This document shows, piece by piece, positions 15,182 to 23,095 of a DNA stretch of 64,000 nucleotides. Below the pieces are notes generated by a model. The model had not been told where the DNA came from. It did not search any database and saw only the letters and a program-made list of their open reading frames with translations. Both the position numbers and the translations under genes were made by a program. Origin of the DNA: Didemnitutus sp047777955 (lineage in GTDB: Bacteria; Verrucomicrobiota; Verrucomicrobiia; Opitutales; Opitutaceae); assembly GCF_047777955.1 (NCBI RefSeq), contig NZ_CP180537.1, positions 3,038,001 to 3,102,000 of the forward strand. Reading direction: 5' to 3'. Each line of letters begins with the position of its first letter. Position 1 is the first letter of the stretch.

Positions 15182-15655
15182 TTACTTCGCCAGCGCGGCC
15201 TTGATCTTCTCGAAGCTCGGCAGGTCCTTCGGCGTCGGGGTCTGCTCGGCGTATTTGATCACGCCGTCCTTGCCGATGACGAACGCCGCGCGGGCCGACG
15301 TGTCGCCGACGCCGGCGAGGTTCAGAAACACGACGTCGTAGGCCTTGGTGGTCGTCTTGTTCAGGTCGGAGAGGAGCGTGACCGTGATCTTGTTGGCCTT
15401 GGCCCAGGCCTCGTGGGTGAACGGGCTGTCGACGCTGATGCCGTAGACGGTGGCGCCGAGGCTGGCGTAGCCGGAGAGGCCGTTCGAGATGTCGCACATC
15501 TCCTGGGTGCACACGCCGGTGTAGGCCAGGGGGAAGAACAGGAGCACAACCTGGTCCTTGCCGAGATGGTCGCTGAGCTTGATGTCCTTGAGACCGTCCG
15601 CGGTCTTGGTCTTGAGCGTGAAATCCGGGGCTTTGGTGCCGACTGCGAGTGCCAT
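15182..15655 (-). CDS. Peroxiredoxin (AhpC/TSA, Prx5-like)
   Basis: 157 residues. Thiol peroxidase that reduces hydrogen and organic peroxides. The peroxidatic cysteine is C49 in FPLAYTGVCTQEMC, and C54 five residues later is a possible resolving residue. The ATG at 15655 gives MALAVGTKAPDFTLKTK, the standard family start. It sits 72 bp upstream of acnA on the same strand; aconitase clusters are oxidant-sensitive, so co-expression would make sense, but this is only inferred from position. Confidence 0.93.
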   Translation of the reverse strand: MALAVGTKAPDFTLKTKTADGLKDIKLSDHLGKDQVVLLFFPLAYTGVCTQEMCDISNGLSGYASLGATVYGISVDSPFTHEAWAKANKITVTLLSDLNKTTTKAYDVVFLNLAGVGDTSARAAFVIGKDGVIKYAEQTPTPKDLPSFEKIKAALAK

Positions 15656-15869
15656 GGTGGGTGTGGATTGAGGTTGAGGAGTCGCCGGAAGAGACGGCGG
15701 CGAAAGAAGGGGCAAAGTAGAGCCGCGCTCAAGCGTGCGGCAACCCCCTTTTCACCGTATGAGCTGGCTTACTTTTTTCGCGTCGGCGCCCATTAGTTTC
15801 CGTCTTCCGGCATAGCCAACTCTCCCCTTGCCTCCCGCCCCGGCGCGCCGGTTAACTCGCCGCTCTCCC

Positions 15870-17174
15870 ATGAGCGACATCCTCTCCGACCTGCAGTGGC
15901 GCGGCCTCCTGGCCGATTGCACCGATCTCGACGGCCTGCGTCAGCGGCTGGCGACCGGCTCGCCCCTCACGGTCTATTGCGGCTTCGACCCGACCGGTGA
16001 CTCGCTCCACGTCGGCCACCTCATGGGCCAGCTCACCCTCGCCCGCTTCCAACGCGCCGGCCACCACGTCATCGCCCTCGCCGGCGGCGCCACCGGCATG
16101 GTCGGCGACCCCTCCGGCCGTTCCGCCGAGCGCAACCTGCTCACGCGCGAGCAGCTCGACCACAACATCGCCTGCATCAAGGCCCAGCTCTCGCGCCTGC
16201 TCGACTTCTCCGCCGCCGCCAACCCCGCGCGCCTCGTCGACAACGCCGACTGGATCGCGCCGTTCAGCTTCCTCGAGTTCCTCCGCGACGTCGGAAAGCA
16301 TTTCTCGCTGAATGTCATGCTGGCGAAGGACTCCGTGCGCTCGCGCATGGAAGGCGACAGTGGCATCAGCTACACCGAGTTCAGTTACCAGCTCCTGCAG
16401 GCCTACGACTTCTTCCACCTGAAGAAAACGTTCGGCTGCGAGCTGCAGATCGGCGGCTCCGACCAGTGGGGCAACCTCACCGCCGGCACCGACCTCATCC
16501 GCAAGAAGCTCGGCCCCGACGCCACCGCCTGGGGCTGGACCTTCCCGCTCATCACCAAGAGCGACGGCACGAAGTTCGGCAAGACCGCCAGCGGCGCCGT
16601 CTGGCTCGACCCGCAGAAGACGAGCCCCTACCGCCTCTACCAGTTCTTCGTGAACACCGAGGACGCGAAGGTCTGCGAATACCTGCGCAAGTTCACCTTC
16701 CTCACCCGCGAGCAGATCGAGCCGCTCGAGGCCGCGCACGCCGCCAATCCCGGCGCCCGCGAGGCGCACCGCGCCCTCGCCCGCGAGGTCACGACGCTCG
16801 TCCACGGCGCCGACGCCCTCGCCGGCGCGCTCAAGGCCAGCGAGATCCTCTTCGGCGGCTCGCTCGACGGCGTCACCGAGACGATCTTCAACGACGTCGT
16901 GGGCGAAGTCCCGACCAGACCATTAAACCATTCGAGCGTTGGCGAAGCGCGGGTTCCCATCGTCGATCTGGTATTCTTCTCGGGCCTCGCGCCATCCAAG
17001 GGTCAGGCTCGAAAAGACGTCGAGTCCGGCGGCATCTATGTGAACAACGATCGAGTCGACATGACCTTCACTCTCACGCCCGAGAAACTGCTATTCGGAC
17101 GCTACCTTCTGCTCCGAAAGGGCAAGAAAAACTACGCCGTCCTTGATTGCTCGTTCGGATCGGTCGTTTCGTGA
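15870..17174 (+). CDS. tyrS: Tyrosine--tRNA ligase
   Basis: Class I synthetase, 434 residues. The HIGH-type motif is HVGH at 47-50, the KMSKS-type loop is KFGKT at 235-239, and a C-terminal S4 RNA-binding domain (about 365-434) contains GQARKDVESGGIYVNN. The ATG at 15870 matches the family start. Codon use changes sharply near 16905: the last ~270 bp contain TTA, CCA, GTA, CTA and CTT codons that are nearly absent from the first kilobase. The neighbouring hicBA genes share this relaxed usage, which hints at a recombination junction in the gene's 3' part. The protein appears intact. Confidence 0.97.
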   Translation: MSDILSDLQWRGLLADCTDLDGLRQRLATGSPLTVYCGFDPTGDSLHVGHLMGQLTLARFQRAGHHVIALAGGATGMVGDPSGRSAERNLLTREQLDHNIACIKAQLSRLLDFSAAANPARLVDNADWIAPFSFLEFLRDVGKHFSLNVMLAKDSVRSRMEGDSGISYTEFSYQLLQAYDFFHLKKTFGCELQIGGSDQWGNLTAGTDLIRKKLGPDATAWGWTFPLITKSDGTKFGKTASGAVWLDPQKTSPYRLYQFFVNTEDAKVCEYLRKFTFLTREQIEPLEAAHAANPGAREAHRALAREVTTLVHGADALAGALKASEILFGGSLDGVTETIFNDVVGEVPTRPLNHSSVGEARVPIVDLVFFSGLAPSKGQARKDVESGGIYVNNDRVDMTFTLTPEKLLFGRYLLLRKGKKNYAVLDCSFGSVVS

Positions 17175-17211
17175 TGGAGCCATGACGTTGCGCATTCGCG
17201 CGACAGGCAAA

Positions 17212-17442
17212 TTACGCCTGACCGATTGCTCGCAGATACTCTTCCCGCGAAATTCCTGCCGTGCGCAGGTTATTCCGGATGATGAACACCGGAACCTCGT
17301 CGTAGCACGGAATCACAACCGGGCGGGCTACGCCCGGCTTCACGTAGGATCGATGACTCCCCTCTTGTCGTTTGAATTCGAATCCCGCGCGGATGAACAC
17401 CGCCTCCAACGTCCGCCAGTGAACCGGAACGATGCGCGGCAT
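17212..17442 (-). CDS. hicA: HicA family toxin (mRNA interferase)
   Basis: 76 residues. The double-stranded-RNA-binding-like HicA fold is indicated by VHWRTLEAVFIRAGFEFKRQ and the catalytic GSHRSYVKPG, where the histidine is the conserved active residue. The C-terminus (RNNLRTAGISREEYLRAI) matches HicA proteins. HicA toxins cleave mRNA and block translation when free. The gene begins 7 bp downstream of the HicB-like gene, giving the order antitoxin then toxin. It converges on tyrS (37 bp between stops). Confidence 0.9.
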   Translation of the reverse strand: MPRIVPVHWRTLEAVFIRAGFEFKRQEGSHRSYVKPGVARPVVIPCYDEVPVFIIRNNLRTAGISREEYLRAIGQA

Positions 17443-17449
17443 GGCGGGC

Positions 17450-17719
17450 CTACGCAGAGAGCAGCGTGACGGCTTTTTCGGTCTTGAGCCACTTGGGACT
17501 CGACCAGCCTCGCGCTCCTCGCGTGTAGCCCGTTTCTTCCAGCACCTGCTCCAACGTGCCCATCTGTTTCGCGGTATCGAGAAAGAGGGTGACCGCCTCC
17601 TTCAGGGCCTTGCGCGCTTTCGCTGGCGTGGTGCCACTGCTCGCCACATCGAGCGGCATGGCGTGAGCGATGAATTGATCGCCCTCCTGCCAAAGCTGCA
17701 CCGTATAGCCAAGCTTCAT
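17450..17719 (-). CDS. hicB: HicB-like antitoxin
   Basis: 89 residues. MKLGYTVQLWQEGDQFIAHA and the short helical stretch TTPAKARKALKEAVTLFLD fit the HicB partial RNase H fold. No C-terminal helix-turn-helix or ribbon-helix-helix domain is evident, so autoregulation may differ from that of longer HicB proteins. It directly precedes hicA on the same strand and would neutralise it. The ATG at 17719 lies 32 bp after the hglS stop. Confidence 0.85.
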   Translation of the reverse strand: MKLGYTVQLWQEGDQFIAHAMPLDVASSGTTPAKARKALKEAVTLFLDTAKQMGTLEQVLEETGYTRGARGWSSPKWLKTEKAVTLLSA

Positions 17720-17751
17720 GACGTGAACGAAAGCCCTCAATCTCGTCCGCG

Positions 17752-19392
17752 TCAACTTCCCGCATCGATCCCCAGCTCCCGCCGGGTCGCCGCGCGCGAC
17801 TCCGCCTCGAGCGCCGCGTAGGTCTCGTTCGGGTCGATGATCTCTCGGCCGAGCACGGTCTCGAGCTGCGCCTGCGTGTAGGTCGGCTTCGCGTGTGCCG
17901 TGGACTGCGTTCCGTATTGCTGAAGGTTCGAGGCAAAGATGCCCGCGGCGCTGATCGGCAGGAAGTCCTCGTAGCGCAGGCCCTCGATCGCCACGTGGCC
18001 CGCGCGCGCGAGGGCCACGAGCTCCTGGCTCGGCAAGCGGCCCGCCTTCGCCGCCGCGCGGCCGGCGTCGGTCGCGTGGAAGCGCGCGAACACCAGGCCC
18101 TGCTCCACCAGCGCGATCAGCTGCTTCGGGAACGGCGCGAACGCCTCGCTCGCGAGCCGCTCGTAGGCGGCGAAATCCTTCTTCGCCAGGCCGGGGTGCC
18201 GCTCCTTCGCCGCGTCGGCGGCGGCGAGGCAGCGGTCGTAGAGCGCGCGGCCCTTCGGGGTCGTGGCGTAGAAGCGCTGCTCGATCTCGCCGAAGCGCGC
18301 GGTGTGCGACGTGTCGACCGTGCGGCCGTCGGCGTTCGTGAAGCGCACCGGCTCGGTCAGGGCCTTGTAGGAATCCTGCCGCAGCAGCACCGGCGTGTCG
18401 GCCGCCGGACCCTCCGTCGAGTCCTTGAAGCCGCTGTGCTTGTGCCGGGAGAGGTTGAGGTCGTCCTGCTTCAGGCGCTTGGTCAGCGCGTCCACGACCG
18501 CGGCGATCGCGTCGGCCGGCAGCGGCGCCGGCTCGAACGCGGCGAGCTCCGCGGCGGTGAGATGCTTGAAGTGCAGGCGCAGGTAGTCGCGGTCGCATTG
18601 CGCGGCGAAATGCTCGAGCGCCAGCGTCGCGTGCGCGCGGAAACCGGCCTCGCCCATCTCGCCGAGGCAGAACTTCATCGCGCTGGTGTAGGCGTCCATC
18701 CAGAGCGTGTTCGGCGTGAGGTGATTGAGGTGGTGCGACTCGAAGCACGCGATGTCCGCTGCGATCTTGAAGCCGGCCTGGCTCAGCTCCTGGTAGAGGT
18801 CGTGGTCGCGCGCGCGGCCGGTCCACTTGAAGATGCGCTGCGTCGCCTCGCGGATCAGCGCGTCGGCGTCGGCCCAGCCGAGACCGCCGTCGCGCTCGCC
18901 CTGCTCGATCAGGCGCTTCGCCTCCGGGGAAAACACCTGGCGCGTCGCCAGCGTGGCCTCGATGCGCGCGCGCGTCGCCGGATCGAACCAGTCCGTCATC
19001 AGCAGCGAGGTGAAGACGCGGTGCTCGGGGTTCCGGCGGGAGCGGAACGCCGTGGCGATGATCGGCTGGCTCTTCGCGCCGACGTTCGTCATGTCGTAGA
19101 ACGCGTGCGGCTCCATCGCGAACTGCGCGAAGAACCGCCCGATCCAGCGATACTCGTCCGGGCGCCCGATGCGGATGGCGCCGTGGCGCTCGCCGCTGGT
19201 CTTCTCCAGCTGCTCCGGCGCGAGGGCGAAGCCGCGCCAGCGCCGGGCGATCAGGCCGCACACGCTCTCGTTGACCACGCGGTTCACGAGGAGCGACTTG
19301 TCGTAGAGCGGCACCTCCGCCCCGAACATGCGGGAAAGTTCGGCGAACAGCCGGTGCTGCATCTCGAGTTTGTCGGCGTGGGCGGCGGGCAT
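17752..19392 (-). CDS. hglS: 2-oxoadipate dioxygenase/decarboxylase (HglS/YdcJ, DUF1338 family)
   Basis: 546 residues from the ATG at 19392. HglS enzymes use Fe(II) to convert 2-oxoadipate to D-2-hydroxyglutarate in lysine catabolism. Family motifs are ERHGAIR (H70), FESHHLNHLTP (H224) and HTARFGEIEQRF (E369), giving a His-His-Glu metal site as in characterised members. Compared with E. coli YdcJ as I recall it (about 450 residues), there is an insertion of roughly 100 residues at 231-331, partly charged and helical. EDFLPISAAGIFASNL near the C-terminus is also highly conserved. No other lysine-catabolic gene is adjacent, so the physiological substrate here is unproven. Confidence 0.9.
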   Translation of the reverse strand: MPAAHADKLEMQHRLFAELSRMFGAEVPLYDKSLLVNRVVNESVCGLIARRWRGFALAPEQLEKTSGERHGAIRIGRPDEYRWIGRFFAQFAMEPHAFYDMTNVGAKSQPIIATAFRSRRNPEHRVFTSLLMTDWFDPATRARIEATLATRQVFSPEAKRLIEQGERDGGLGWADADALIREATQRIFKWTGRARDHDLYQELSQAGFKIAADIACFESHHLNHLTPNTLWMDAYTSAMKFCLGEMGEAGFRAHATLALEHFAAQCDRDYLRLHFKHLTAAELAAFEPAPLPADAIAAVVDALTKRLKQDDLNLSRHKHSGFKDSTEGPAADTPVLLRQDSYKALTEPVRFTNADGRTVDTSHTARFGEIEQRFYATTPKGRALYDRCLAAADAAKERHPGLAKKDFAAYERLASEAFAPFPKQLIALVEQGLVFARFHATDAGRAAAKAGRLPSQELVALARAGHVAIEGLRYEDFLPISAAGIFASNLQQYGTQSTAHAKPTYTQAQLETVLGREIIDPNETYAALEAESRAATRRELGIDAGS

Positions 19393-19531
19393 GCGAGAGC
19401 GCCAGAAAAACTTTCCCCGGGCCGAACGCAAGGGGTCGCCCGCTAGCCGCACGGCCAAGGCGTCACTTATCAGCCGGCGGCGGCCCGCCATCAGCTTTCC
19501 GTAATTCCCGCCGGCGCGGGCCGGTCGACCC

Positions 19532-19849
19532 TCAGCGCGCCGTGAACTTCAGCCCGACGATGCCGGCCACGATCAATCCCATGCACACCAGCCGCGCCGC
19601 CGTCGCCGGCTCCTTGAACAGCGCGATGCCCGCGATGGCCGTGCCGACGGCGCCGATGCCGGTCCAGATCGCGTAGCTCGTGCCGAGCGGCAGGCCCTTC
19701 ACCGCCTGCGCCAGGCACCAGAAGCTCGCGAGCATCAGCACGACCGTGACGACGCTCGGTCCGGGCTTCGCGAAGCCGTCCGTGTATTTCAAGCCGACCG
19801 CCCAAGCGATTTCGAGCAGGCCGGCGACGATGAGCCAGAGCCAAGGCAT
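19532..19849 (-). CDS. sugE: SMR-family exporter, SugE/Gdx type (guanidinium exporter)
   Basis: 105 residues with four transmembrane helices. MPWLWLIVAGLLEIAWAVGL carries the essential membrane glutamate E13. The sequence closely follows E. coli SugE (GLKYTDGF, SYAIWTGIGAVGTAI), which exports guanidinium in exchange for protons. The ATG at 19849 is chosen because the upstream open stretch is 7-bp-repeat DNA. I looked for a guanidine riboswitch upstream and saw only repeats. Confidence 0.93.
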   Translation of the reverse strand: MPWLWLIVAGLLEIAWAVGLKYTDGFAKPGPSVVTVVLMLASFWCLAQAVKGLPLGTSYAIWTGIGAVGTAIAGIALFKEPATAARLVCMGLIVAGIVGLKFTAR

Positions 19850-19856
19850 GGAGGAG

Positions 19857-19974
19857 GGATGAAGGACGAATAAAGAAGTGGGAAGGACGAAGAGCGTCCA
19901 GCTCGCCCGGCCGGCCCGACCTCCCCGTTCTTCTCTCATCAATCATCCCTCACCCCTCTCCCTTCCTCCCTGCC
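19857..19974. repeat. Degenerate 7-bp-period repeats upstream of sugE
   Basis: 19857-19891 divides into GGATGAA, GGACGAA, TAAAGAA, GTGGGAA, GGACGAA with exact 7-bp spacing. 19940-19974 divides into CAATCAT, CCCTCAC, CCCTCTC, CCTTCCT, CCCTGCC, a roughly complementary pyrimidine-rich arm. The 274-bp gap between sugE and the oxidoreductase gene (19850-20123) holds nothing else recognisable. Confidence 0.7.
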
Positions 19975-20123
19975 GGCCCTCCTCCTTTCGGCGTAACCAC
20001 CCTTCCCAAGCCCTGCGCATCGTCGCGCAAGCCCTGCACAGAGGCGGCGCCCGCGCCCGACTACACTGCGGAAAAACCACGCCGCGTCGCGCGACCGCGT
20101 TCGCCCGAACGGCCTCCCCGCCC

Positions 20124-21530
20124 ATGACCGCCCCCGCCCGACCGAAACCGTTTCTGCAGCCGGAATACTGCAAAGGCTGCCTGCGCTGCGTCGACGCCTG
20201 CCCCAAGCACTGCATCGGACCCGGCTCCGAAATCAACCCCGCCACCGGTCTCATCCCGGTCGAACTCCACCTCGACGCCTGCAACGGCTGCTCGCTCTGC
20301 ATGCAGGCCTGCCCCGAGCCCTACGGCCTCCGCCCCGAGACCGAGCGCGCCCACCCGGATCACACCGGCCGCGGCGACGACTTCGACCTGCAGGATCCGG
20401 CGAAGCTCTTCGGCCCGAAGCCCGTCACCGTCGATCCGGCGCGCGACGAGCTCGACACCTCCATCGTCACGCCGGTCTGCGAACCGCTCGTGCTCAAGGG
20501 CAACTACGCCGCCGCCATCGGCGCGCTCTTCGCCGGCTGCCGCCACGTCTTCGGCTACCCGATCACCCCGTCGACCGAGGGCGCCGAGCTGATGGCGAAA
20601 ATCCTTCCCAAGCTCGGCGGCGCCTTCGTCCAGGCCGTCTCCGAAACCGCCGCGGTGAACATGATGTATGGCGCCGGCGGCTCGGGCGTGCCGTGCATGA
20701 CCTTCACCAGCGGACCGGGCTTCTCGCTCATGCTCGAGGGCGTCAGCTACATGATCGGCGCCGAGCTGCCGGGCGTCTTCGTCAACGTCATGCGCGGCGG
20801 CCCCGGCCTCGGCAACCTCGGCCCCGAACAGGCCGACATCAAGCTCGCCTGCCGCGGCCTCGGCCACGGCAACACCCACGCCATCGTCCTCGCGCCCGGC
20901 ACGCCGCAGGAGATGCTCGATCTGACGATGGACGCCTTCACGCTGTCGTTCCGCTATCGCATCCCGGTCGTGATCCTCGGCGACGGCTACCTCGGCCAGA
21001 TGACGGGCGTCGTCAAACTCCCCGACACCATGCTCAAACGCGGCCGGCCGGCCTGGGCCGTCTGCGGCGACCGCGGCCACCGCCACAATCTCATCTCCTC
21101 GATCGAACTCCTCGAAACCGACCTCGAGAAGCGCAACGAGCACCTCAACCGCAAATACGACCGCATCGCCGCGCAGGAACAACGCGCCGACCTCTACCGC
21201 TGCGACGACGCCGACGTGCTGATCGTCGCCTGCAACACGCCCGCCCGCATGGCCAAGGGCGCCGTCGAGGTCGCCCGCGCCGAGGGCCTGAAGGTCGGCC
21301 TCTTCCGCCCGGTCACGCTCTGGCCCTTCCCCATTCGCGCCCTCGCCGACCTGCTCCCGCAGACCAAGCGCCTCATCGTCGTCGAGGCCGGGCCCGGCCA
21401 GCTCGAGGACGAGCTCCGCCTCGCGCTCTCCCACGCCGGCTTCAACCCGCCGCGCCTCGAACACGTCCGCCGCCACGGCGGCGTCCTCCCCTCGCAACGC
21501 GAAATCCTCAACCAGCTCCTCGGCCGGTAA
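20124..21530 (+). CDS. 2-oxoacid:ferredoxin oxidoreductase, alpha subunit with N-terminal 2x[4Fe-4S] ferredoxin domain
   Basis: 468 residues. The N-terminus is a delta-type ferredoxin with two cluster motifs, C16-C19-C22-C26 (CKGCLRCVDACP) and C53-C56-C59-C63 (CNGCSLCMQACP). It is fused to an alpha subunit (about 125-468) with FGYPITPSTEGAELM and SGPGFSLMLEG, typical of KorA/VorB proteins. The complex oxidatively decarboxylates a 2-oxoacid to an acyl-CoA and reduces ferredoxin. The substrate (2-oxoglutarate, branched-chain or other) cannot be fixed from sequence. The beta-gamma fusion follows after 41 bp and an ADP-forming acyl-CoA synthetase comes next, which suggests a fermentative ATP-yielding pathway. 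Confidence 0.93.
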   Translation: MTAPARPKPFLQPEYCKGCLRCVDACPKHCIGPGSEINPATGLIPVELHLDACNGCSLCMQACPEPYGLRPETERAHPDHTGRGDDFDLQDPAKLFGPKPVTVDPARDELDTSIVTPVCEPLVLKGNYAAAIGALFAGCRHVFGYPITPSTEGAELMAKILPKLGGAFVQAVSETAAVNMMYGAGGSGVPCMTFTSGPGFSLMLEGVSYMIGAELPGVFVNVMRGGPGLGNLGPEQADIKLACRGLGHGNTHAIVLAPGTPQEMLDLTMDAFTLSFRYRIPVVILGDGYLGQMTGVVKLPDTMLKRGRPAWAVCGDRGHRHNLISSIELLETDLEKRNEHLNRKYDRIAAQEQRADLYRCDDADVLIVACNTPARMAKGAVEVARAEGLKVGLFRPVTLWPFPIRALADLLPQTKRLIVVEAGPGQLEDELRLALSHAGFNPPRLEHVRRHGGVLPSQREILNQLLGR

Positions 21531-21571
21531 GAGCGCCTGCACCGACCGCCCTCCCTCAACCCACTCCCCCC

Positions 21572-23005
21572 ATGAGCGGTGTCTTCTACGAAAAATTCGA
21601 GCGCCACGCCCACGGCGAAGGCCTCAAGGCCCACAGCACGCATTACTGCCCGGGCTGCGGCCACGGCGTCGTCCACCGCGACATCGCCGAAGTCATCAAC
21701 GAACTCGGCGCGCAGGACCGCACGATCTTCATCTCGCCGGTCGGCTGCTCCGTCTTCGCCTACTATTATTTCGATACCGGCAACTCGCAGGCCGCCCACG
21801 GTCGCGCGCCGGCCGTCGCCCTCGGCCACAAGCTCGCCTCGCCCGACTCGCTCGTCATCTCCTACCAGGGTGACGGCGACCTCGCGTCGATCGGCCTGGC
21901 CGAGACCATCTCCATCGCCCAGATGGGCCTGCCGCTCACGGTCATCTTCATCAACAACGCCATCTACGGCATGACCGGCGGACAGCTCGCGCCGACCTCG
22001 CTCGTCGGCCAGAAGACCGCCACCAGTCCCGACGGCCGCACCCGCGCCATGGGCCAGCCGCTCAAGATGGCCGAGCTCATCGCCCAGCTCGACGGCCCGA
22101 TCTACGTCGAACGCGTCGCGCTCTACGACGCCAAGAATCGCGTCAAAGCCCGCCGCGCGATCAAGAAGGCGCTGCAAAACCAGCTCGAGGGCCGCGGCTA
22201 CTCCTTCATCGAGGTCCTCTCCGAATGCCCCACGCACCTGAAGCTCTCGCCCGTCGAGGCGGAGAAATGGGTGCAGGAAAACATGGAGCCGATCTTTCCC
22301 CTCGGCGTGAAGAAGGACCTCAGCGCCGCCACCGAGCCGTGGTTCAAGGGCCCGCGTCCCTCCTACGAGCCCGAGGAAGTCCTCGGCCTCGCCGGCGCCG
22401 AGCCCGCGCTGGAGGAAAAGCGCCGCGCCGAGTGGCCCGCGCACGTCGCGAAGCGCGACCTCTCCTTCAAGTTCGCCGGCTCCGGCGGCGACGGCGCGCA
22501 GACCGCCGCGCTCCTCCTCGTCCGCGCCGCCATCGAGCTCGGCTACGACGCCACGCACATCCCCGCCTACGGCCCCGAGTCGCGCGGCGGCACGAGCTAC
22601 GCCGACGTCCACATCGCCGCCACCGAGGTGCTCAACCCCGCTGCGCCCGAGCCCGACGTCCTCGTCGCCTTCAACGCCCCGAGCCTCACCAAGTTCGCGC
22701 ACACCGTCGTCCCCGGCGGCACCATCCTCTACGACAGCACCATCGTCACCGTCGCCCCGGCCGATCTCCCTCCCGGCCGCACCATCCTCGCGATCCCGTT
22801 CACGAAGATCGCCGCCGACCTCGGCAAGCCGATGGTGAAAAACGTCGTCGCGCTCGGTGCGCTGCAGTCCGCGACCAAGCTCCTCCCGGACGACGCCCTG
22901 ATCGAGACGCTCGCCCACGTCCTCAAGGACAAGGCCGCCGTGCTCCCCCTCAACCGCTCCGCCTTCGCCGCCGGTCTCGCTGCGGTGCAACCCGTCACAA
23001 CGTAA
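21572..23005 (+). CDS. 2-oxoacid:ferredoxin oxidoreductase, fused beta (TPP-binding) and gamma subunits
   Basis: 477 residues. Residues 1-250 form the beta subunit: CPGCGHGVVHRD supplies cysteines of the proximal cluster region, and YQGDGDLASIG with INNAIYGMTGGQ bind the thiamine diphosphate-magnesium. After a linker of ~45 residues, about 295-470 is a gamma subunit (FKFAGSGGDGAQTAALLL, YGPESRGGTSYADV) that contacts CoA. Beta and gamma are separate genes in many organisms, so this fusion, with the ferredoxin-alpha fusion upstream, packs a four-part enzyme into two polypeptides. Confidence 0.93.
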   Translation: MSGVFYEKFERHAHGEGLKAHSTHYCPGCGHGVVHRDIAEVINELGAQDRTIFISPVGCSVFAYYYFDTGNSQAAHGRAPAVALGHKLASPDSLVISYQGDGDLASIGLAETISIAQMGLPLTVIFINNAIYGMTGGQLAPTSLVGQKTATSPDGRTRAMGQPLKMAELIAQLDGPIYVERVALYDAKNRVKARRAIKKALQNQLEGRGYSFIEVLSECPTHLKLSPVEAEKWVQENMEPIFPLGVKKDLSAATEPWFKGPRPSYEPEEVLGLAGAEPALEEKRRAEWPAHVAKRDLSFKFAGSGGDGAQTAALLLVRAAIELGYDATHIPAYGPESRGGTSYADVHIAATEVLNPAAPEPDVLVAFNAPSLTKFAHTVVPGGTILYDSTIVTVAPADLPPGRTILAIPFTKIAADLGKPMVKNVVALGALQSATKLLPDDALIETLAHVLKDKAAVLPLNRSAFAAGLAAVQPVTT

Positions 23006-23017
23006 GCCTGCGCCGTG

Positions 23018-23077
23018 GGTAGGGGCGCTTGCCCTCAAGCGCCCTTCGAAGGGCCGTTGAGAACAACGGCCCCCACC
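23018..23077 (+). repeat. GTAG-type REP-like palindromic element
   Basis: GTAGGGGCGCTTG is followed by its inverted arm CAAGCGCCC, then a second stem (gggccgttg / caacggccc). It lies in the 90-bp gap between the beta-gamma gene and the acyl-CoA synthetase gene, inside the presumed operon. Confidence 0.75.
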
Positions 23078-23095
23078 ATTTGCCCCGCCTCCCCG

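Noticed and set aside
19850..20123. Guanidine riboswitch upstream of the sugE-type gene
   Set aside because: The upstream sequence is 7-bp repeat DNA; the conserved loops of known guanidine riboswitches were not seen.
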